A stretch of 32,981 bases of DNA from Candidatus Gottesmanbacteria bacterium (lineage in GTDB: Bacteria; Patescibacteriota; Microgenomatia; JACOXO01): contig JACOXO010000021.1 in NCBI GenBank assembly GCA_016182365.1, forward strand, positions 1-32,981, read 5' to 3'. The position numbers and the translations under genes are program-made. Below are positions 27,647 through 32,981 of the stretch, piece by piece. The notes under the pieces are model-generated. The model ran no database searches and was not told the origin of the DNA. It saw nothing but the letters and a program-made list of their open reading frames with translations. Positions within the stretch are counted from its first letter, which is position 1. Every line of letters starts with the position of its first letter.

Positions 27647-28084
27647 ATGGTTATAGGGCAGCACCAATCAAAAATAGCTGAAAATGGAAGAATCGCATTA
27701 CCAAAAAAATTTAGAGACCAACTTGGAAACAAATTTGTTATTGCTCAGGGATATGAAGGCTGTCTTATTATTGTTGCAGAAGGGAAATGGGAAAACCTTG
27801 TATCTGACCTTACAAACCGCCCCTTTTTTATGGGTCAGGCTCGAGACTCGTTACGGTTTTTATTGGGTAGTGCTAGTTTTATCACGGTTGACGAGCAGGG
27901 GCGGTTTGTAATACCCGATTATCTGAGGAAATACGCAAACATTGAGAATAGCGGTATATTCTTAGGATTGGGAAGTTATATAGAGCTTTGGGATAATAAA
28001 AAATGGGCTCAGTACAGTGAAAATCTTAATAGTAACAGCGAGTCCATTGCCCAGAGATTAATTAATGAGAACAAGAGTGAATAA
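27647..28084 (+). CDS. mraZ: Transcriptional regulator MraZ
   Basis: MVIGQHQSKIAENGRIALPKKFRDQLGNKFVIAQGYEGCLIIV and second repeat FITVDEQGRFVIPDYLRKYANI; start moved from 27545 to 27647. Confidence 0.92.
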   Translation: MVIGQHQSKIAENGRIALPKKFRDQLGNKFVIAQGYEGCLIIVAEGKWENLVSDLTNRPFFMGQARDSLRFLLGSASFITVDEQGRFVIPDYLRKYANIENSGIFLGLGSYIELWDNKKWAQYSENLNSNSESIAQRLINENKSE

Positions 28085-28946
28085 CTATCATATACCGGTT
28101 CTTGTCAATGAAATTGTACATTACTTGCAAGTTAAAGAAGGTAACAAGTATATAGATGCAACTTTAGGAGGTGGAGGTCATACAAGAGCAATATTAGACA
28201 AAGGAGGAATAGTTTTAGGAATTGATCAGGATCAGGATGCAATAGAATACACAAAAAAGGAATTGGGAAAAATTTATAAGGATAAATTAATAATTGAAAA
28301 AGGAAATTTTAGCCAGATGAAAAAAATTGCACAAAAAAACAATTTTATACCCCAAGGAATACTTTTTGACCTTGGTGTATCCAGCTATCAAATTGATAAT
28401 CCTGATCGTGGTTTTTCTTTTAATAAAGATGCAACTCTTGATATGAGGATGGATAAGAGTTCGGACTTTAACGCTCTGGATATAGTTAACAGATATCAAT
28501 ACCAGGATTTAGTGAGAATACTTCAGAAATTTGGTGAAGAGCATCTTGCCGGTCCTATAGCCTCAGATATAGTAACCAAAAGAAAAACAGCAGAAATTAC
28601 AACTACTTCACAGTTAAGTGAAATTGTTTTTGATGTATATCGAAAGCATGGACAAAAAGTTAAACACAATCAGTCTACCAAAGTATTTCAGGCAATTAGA
28701 ATGGAAGTAAATAGCGAACTTAATAACTTAAAGTTTGGGTTGGAACAGGCAATTGATCTTCTTAGTAAAGACGGCAGACTAGCTGTTCTTTCATACCATT
28801 CGCTTGAGGACAGGATAATAAAATTAAATATTAAAAATAAAAAATTAAAAATAATAACAAGAAAGCCAGTTTTACCTAGCGAACAAGAAATTAAAACAAA
28901 TCCCAGGTCAAGATCGGCAAAACTTAGGGTAGCTCAAAAATTATGA
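28065..28946 (+). CDS. rsmH: 16S rRNA (cytosine1402-N4)-methyltransferase
   Basis: YHIPVLVNEIVHYL, YIDATLGGGGHTRAIL, GILFDLGVSSYQIDNPDRGFSF, FQAIRMEVNSEL, LSYHSLEDRI. Confidence 0.97.
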   Translation: MRTRVNNYHIPVLVNEIVHYLQVKEGNKYIDATLGGGGHTRAILDKGGIVLGIDQDQDAIEYTKKELGKIYKDKLIIEKGNFSQMKKIAQKNNFIPQGILFDLGVSSYQIDNPDRGFSFNKDATLDMRMDKSSDFNALDIVNRYQYQDLVRILQKFGEEHLAGPIASDIVTKRKTAEITTTSQLSEIVFDVYRKHGQKVKHNQSTKVFQAIRMEVNSELNNLKFGLEQAIDLLSKDGRLAVLSYHSLEDRIIKLNIKNKKLKIITRKPVLPSEQEIKTNPRSRSAKLRVAQKL

Positions 28947-29215
28947 AATCATATACTTTATATATATTGATTGCTATTCTTGCTGTTTTTCAAATAATTA
29001 TAAGTAATAGACTCGCTTCATATGGCAGAAAAATTTCAGATATATCCGTAAAAACAAATGAAATTCTTCTTGAAAATGAAAGAATTAAGAAAAATATTGC
29101 TTCTTCTTCTGCAATACTCACTCTTACTAAAAGGGCCGAAGATTTGGGCTTCACAAAACAGGCAGAAATCTTTTATATTGATGAGCAGTATCCTGTGGCT
29201 CAAAATTCGTTTTAA
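28943..29215 (+). CDS. ftsL: FtsL-like cell division protein
   Basis: Single N-terminal TM plus coiled coil, between rsmH and ftsI; sequence identity weak so mainly synteny. Confidence 0.65.
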   Translation: MKSYTLYILIAILAVFQIIISNRLASYGRKISDISVKTNEILLENERIKKNIASSSAILTLTKRAEDLGFTKQAEIFYIDEQYPVAQNSF

Positions 29216-29227
29216 GCTTTCCTATAT

Positions 29228-30904
29228 ATGTGGCGTTCTCGTCTAATATTCACTTTTTTCCTACTCTGGTTTTTTTTAGTTATTGGAAAACTTTTCTACT
29301 GGCAGGTTCTTTCATATAATAAATTAGCTGCCGCTGCCGATAAACAACATTTCATTAGTTTCACCTTACCTGCATTGCGCGGCGATATTTTGGCTTCAGA
29401 TGGTTCGATTTTAGTCACTAACCAGCCAGCGTATTTAGTTTGGGCTGAACCGCCAAAAGTAGAAGGTAAAAAAAGACTAACCGATGTTCTATCCAATGTC
29501 CTTAAAATGCCTCAAGCATCGGTTTCTGCGATTTTAGATACCTCTAATGCTTTGTGGGTTCCGTTGGCAAGGCGTATTGATGAAGACACTGTAAATACAC
29601 TTAAGCAGCAAAACCTGGCAGGTATAGGTTTTGAGAAAATGGGCAAAAGATATTATCCGGAAGCCTCAATGAGCGCCCAAATATTGGGTTTTGTCGCTTC
29701 AGATAATATTGGAGATGACAAAGGATACTTTGGAATAGAAGGATCATATGATAAAGAACTAAGAGGTAGAGATGGTTTTTTGCGGCAGGAGAAAGACCCT
29801 TATGGGTTTCCAATCGTTATTGGAGAGGGAGAAAGAATTGATCCTGAAAATGGTAGAAATGTGGTTTTGCACATTGATAAAATTGTCCAAAATTCTATTG
29901 AAACCAAGCTTAAAAAAGGGATTGAAAAATTTGGCGCTAAAGCGGGAAGCATTATAGTTATGGAGCCAGCAACTGGTGCTATTCTGGGAATGGCTTCATA
30001 TCCATCATACGATCAGTCTTCATTTTCAGAATATGATAAAGAGTTGTATAAAAACCCTACCGTTGCTACAAGTTATGAGCCGGGATCAACATTTAAATCC
30101 ATTGTAATGGCTTCAGCTATATCAGAAAAAGTAGTAACACCGCAAACAGAAACAGACGAGGAAGGTCCAGTTAAAATATCAGGTTATGAAATCCGCACTT
30201 GGGATAATAAATACAGAGGTAGAATTAATATGACTGAAATTCTACAGCATTCATCAAATGTTGGTATGGTATTTGTGGGAGAAAAATTAGGAAAAGATAA
30301 ATTTTTAGATTATCTTGAAAAGTTCGGATTTGGGCAATCAACCGGAATTGATCTTTCCGATGAACAAGTACCTAATTTGAGACCAGTTAACCAGTGGAGA
30401 GAAATTGATCTAGCGACAGCAACATTTGGTCAAGGCATTGCAGTCACGCCAATACAAATGATCAGAGCTGTTGCTGTACTTGCAAATGGAGGGAAACTTG
30501 TTGAACCACATATTGTATCCAAAATTATTGATAGTTTTGGCAATGAGACAGAGATCAAGCCCAAAGTAATTAGACAGGTAATTACTCCACATGGTTCTAA
30601 GGTAATTACAGAAATGTTAGTTCAAAGTGTTATTGGTGGGGAGGCGCATTATAAAATACCTAAGGGTTATAGAATTGCTGGTAAAACAGGAACCGCACAA
30701 ATTCCGGTTGCAGGTCACTACGATGAACAAAAAACAATAGCGTCTTTTGTAGGATATGCTCCAGCAGATAATCCTAAGTTTGTAATGTTGGTTACTATAA
30801 CCGAGCCGACCAGCTCTCCTTGGGGATCTGAAACAGCCGCCCCCCTTTTTATGGATATAACAAGCGATTTGCTTGCCTATTACAAAATATTCCCAAGCCC
30901 TTAA
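29228..30904 (+). CDS. ftsI: Class B penicillin-binding protein (peptidoglycan transpeptidase FtsI)
   Basis: N-terminal TM, ATSYEPGSTFKS (SxxK), SSN (HSSNVGMVF), KTGTAQ. Confidence 0.95.
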   Translation: MWRSRLIFTFFLLWFFLVIGKLFYWQVLSYNKLAAAADKQHFISFTLPALRGDILASDGSILVTNQPAYLVWAEPPKVEGKKRLTDVLSNVLKMPQASVSAILDTSNALWVPLARRIDEDTVNTLKQQNLAGIGFEKMGKRYYPEASMSAQILGFVASDNIGDDKGYFGIEGSYDKELRGRDGFLRQEKDPYGFPIVIGEGERIDPENGRNVVLHIDKIVQNSIETKLKKGIEKFGAKAGSIIVMEPATGAILGMASYPSYDQSSFSEYDKELYKNPTVATSYEPGSTFKSIVMASAISEKVVTPQTETDEEGPVKISGYEIRTWDNKYRGRINMTEILQHSSNVGMVFVGEKLGKDKFLDYLEKFGFGQSTGIDLSDEQVPNLRPVNQWREIDLATATFGQGIAVTPIQMIRAVAVLANGGKLVEPHIVSKIIDSFGNETEIKPKVIRQVITPHGSKVITEMLVQSVIGGEAHYKIPKGYRIAGKTGTAQIPVAGHYDEQKTIASFVGYAPADNPKFVMLVTITEPTSSPWGSETAAPLFMDITSDLLAYYKIFPSP

Positions 30905-30935
30905 CGTGATAGATATAAAATGGTATAATTCACCA

Positions 30936-32150
30936 ATGGAGCATATTAAAGCTCTATATCACTACATAGTTGCAGTAATTGCTGTTTTAGTTTACGGCTA
31001 TCCGGCAAAAGACTTAACAGTAATTGCCGTCACGGGTACTTCAGGTAAAACGACAACTTCCCATCTTATTTACTCAATCCTCAAAAAATCAGGCAGGAAA
31101 GCTGCCTTAATATCGTCAGTTGAGGCTATAATTGGAGGAAAAGTTTCCGATACTGGTTTTCATGTTACTACACCAAGCCCCTTTGCCTTGCAAAAATTCT
31201 TAAAAACAGCGGTTTCTAAAGGAGATAAATATGTTGTTGTTGAGGCTAGTTCTCATGGAATTGCCCAATATAGAATGCTGGGAACCAATGTAAAAATTGC
31301 GGTTTTGACTAATATTGCCCATGAGCACTTAGATTGGCATGGGACTTTTGAAGCTTATTCCCAGGCTAAGCTTTCCCTCATTCAAAAAGCTCAAGTATCA
31401 GTTGTCAATAAAGATGACGAGTCATACAAGTTAGTTGAAAAATTAGGTAACAAAAAAGCAGTGATATTAACATATAGCTTAAAAGATCCTGACGCTGATT
31501 TTATACCTGAAAATACAGTATCCGAAGTCACTTTACCAGGTGAATATAACAGGCAGAATGCAATTGCAGCAAGCAGCGTATGTCAACTTTTAGGAGTAGA
31601 ACTTGAAGATATTAAAAAAGCTTTTAATAGCTTTAATGGAGTACAGGGCAGATTTGAGGAAATAAAAAATAAAAGAGGATTTAGAATTATTATTGATTTT
31701 GCTCATAAACCCAATGCTTTTGAAGCTTTATTATCAACACTTAAAAAAAATGCCGACGTTTCAGTCGGCACCCCGACCCAAAGGCGTCGGGGGAGATTAA
31801 TTATTATGTTTGGATCTGCAGGTGAACGGGATAAAGGTAAAAGATCAATGATGGGCAAAATTGCTGCAAAATACGCAGATATTTGTGTACTGACCGCAGA
31901 AGATCCCAGAAGCGAAGATGTTAACAGGATTATAAATGAGATATCCCAAGGTACAAAAGGTAGTGAAGCTCAGGTTATAAGAATTGCAGACCGGGCCTTA
32001 GCAATAAATACAGTAATAAATAAACTTGCCAAAAAAGGTGATATAGTTGCTTTTTTGGGTAAGGGTCATGAAAAATCAATGTGTTTCGGTTCTAAAGAAT
32101 ATCCTTGGAGCGAACATGAACAAATTAATAAAGCATTGGCAAAGAGATAA
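30936..32150 (+). CDS. murE: Mur ligase, MurE-like (UDP-MurNAc-tripeptide synthetase), short N-terminus, carrying a palindromic-element insertion
   Basis: VIAVTGTSGKTTTSHLIY, VVEASSHGIAQYR, TNIAHEHLDWHGTFEAYSQAK, GVQGRFEEI, DFAHKPNAFEALL, AEDPRSEDVNRI; ATG at 30936; inserted ADVSVGTPTQRRRG. Confidence 0.9.
   Translation: MEHIKALYHYIVAVIAVLVYGYPAKDLTVIAVTGTSGKTTTSHLIYSILKKSGRKAALISSVEAIIGGKVSDTGFHVTTPSPFALQKFLKTAVSKGDKYVVVEASSHGIAQYRMLGTNVKIAVLTNIAHEHLDWHGTFEAYSQAKLSLIQKAQVSVVNKDDESYKLVEKLGNKKAVILTYSLKDPDADFIPENTVSEVTLPGEYNRQNAIAASSVCQLLGVELEDIKKAFNSFNGVQGRFEEIKNKRGFRIIIDFAHKPNAFEALLSTLKKNADVSVGTPTQRRRGRLIIMFGSAGERDKGKRSMMGKIAAKYADICVLTAEDPRSEDVNRIINEISQGTKGSEAQVIRIADRALAINTVINKLAKKGDIVAFLGKGHEKSMCFGSKEYPWSEHEQINKALAKR
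31752..31791 (+). repeat. In-frame coding palindromic element, copy 3 (inside murE)
   Basis: GCCGACG TTTCA GTCGGCACCCCGAC CCAAAGG CGTCGGG; 35/40 identical to copy 1; first stem changed to GCCGAC/GTCGGC with pairing preserved. Confidence 0.9.
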
Positions 32151-32703
32151 CGTCAACACTGGAACCACTACCAAATTACTGAGTTCATTTACAAAGTTTA
32201 AGACTAAAAACTTTGTCTATGCACAACAGGTGCATAGTAATAAAGTGGTTGTTGTTACTAATAAAGATTCGGGGAAGACTGTAAAAGGCGCAGACGGTTT
32301 GATTACTAATTCAGACAACCTGTGTTTAGTGATCTATACAGCAGATTGTATTCCAGTATTTTTTTACGAACCAGTAAAAAAAATAATTGCTCTTGTTCAT
32401 GCTGGAAGAAAAGGAAGCCTTATTAATATTTCCGGAAGTACGGTAAAAGAGATGGTTAAGTTAGGAGCAAATGTTAATAAAATTAAGGTCCATCTGGGAC
32501 CCCATATTTGTAAAAATTGTTATGAAATAGATTTGGCCAGTGTTAATATTAATCAACTTACCAGTTTAAATATTTTGAGGTCTAATATATCTTTAACCGA
32601 TTACTGTACTTATGAAGATAAAGAGTTGTTTTATTCATACAGAAGAGAAAAACCGAAAAACCGGGAGTTTGATGAAATGATTTCTTATATAACTCTAAAA
32701 TGA
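32116..32703 (+). CDS. pgeF: PgeF/YfiH (laccase-domain, DUF152) family protein
   Basis: YAQQVHSNKVVVV, GADGLITNSDNLCLVIYTADCIPVFFYEPVKKIIALVHAG, LGPHICKNCYEID; ATG at 32116 inside the murE 3' end. Confidence 0.85.
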   Translation: MNKLIKHWQRDNVNTGTTTKLLSSFTKFKTKNFVYAQQVHSNKVVVVTNKDSGKTVKGADGLITNSDNLCLVIYTADCIPVFFYEPVKKIIALVHAGRKGSLINISGSTVKEMVKLGANVNKIKVHLGPHICKNCYEIDLASVNINQLTSLNILRSNISLTDYCTYEDKELFYSYRREKPKNREFDEMISYITLK

Positions 32704-32981
32704 AGATAAAAAACATATATTTTTTTGGTATTAAAGGTGTTGGTATGACTGCCTTGGCAATCTATTGTAAGCAGAGGGGTTTTGCTGTTTGGGGAGGTGA
32801 CAGCAAAGAAAGTTTTCATACAGATAGTCTTTTAGAAAAAGAAGGTATTCCGATCGGACTGGTATCTGGGAATAACTTTAGTGATGTTGACCTTATTATT
32901 TATTCAGGTGCGTACGATATTAATAATAATAAAAAAATATCAGCAGCTGTGAGAAAAGGAATAAAAGTTATGTCACATGGG
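32700..32981 (+). CDS. murC: UDP-N-acetylmuramate-alanine ligase-like protein, N-terminal part (truncated by window end)
   Basis: MKIKNIYFFGIKGVGMTALAIYCKQRGFAVWGGDSKESFHTDSLLEKEGI...DLIIYSGAYD; ATGA overlap with previous stop. Confidence 0.85.
   Translation, partial: MKIKNIYFFGIKGVGMTALAIYCKQRGFAVWGGDSKESFHTDSLLEKEGIPIGLVSGNNFSDVDLIIYSGAYDINNNKKISAAVRKGIKVMSHG

Noticed and set aside
11539-31791. CRISPR or tandem-repeat interpretation of the three 40-nt copies
   Set aside because: Copies are 7.7 and 12.4 kb apart, inside genes, with no spacers or cas genes

Overview
AT-rich, densely packed bacterial window that uses the standard code (TGA is a stop). Gene content and compact gene forms suggest a Patescibacteria/CPR genome, probably Microgenomates-like (inference). 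It contains: (i) a surface-polysaccharide locus, about 1.3-21.2 kb, with many GT2, GT4 and GT-C glycosyltransferases, an acyltransferase, a SAM methyltransferase, an O-antigen-ligase/GT-C fusion, ManC-like and initiating sugar transferases, and a DUF4012 protein. It is interrupted by a CAP-domain membrane protein and an opposite-strand PD-(D/E)XK-like gene. (ii) A recO / HExxH protein / glycyl-tRNA synthetase segment. (iii) A GNAT acetyltransferase and aminotransferase pair on the minus strand. (iv) A dcw/mra cluster: mraZ-rsmH-ftsL-ftsI-murE-pgeF-murC(partial). The most notable signal is a GC-rich 40-nt double-hairpin element found three times. Each copy lies inside a different, otherwise intact coding sequence (GT2, DUF4012, murE), in the same orientation, without breaking the frame. 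It is read in two different frames and shows a compensatory stem change. It resembles the protein-coding palindromic elements of Rickettsia. Other signals are a ~67-nt intergenic small RNA candidate with its own promoter and terminator, a four-repeat 10-bp-period MraZ operator at mraZ, and a 14-bp perfect inverted repeat in the divergent mraZ/aminotransferase region. No tRNA, rRNA, CRISPR array or transposase was recognised.
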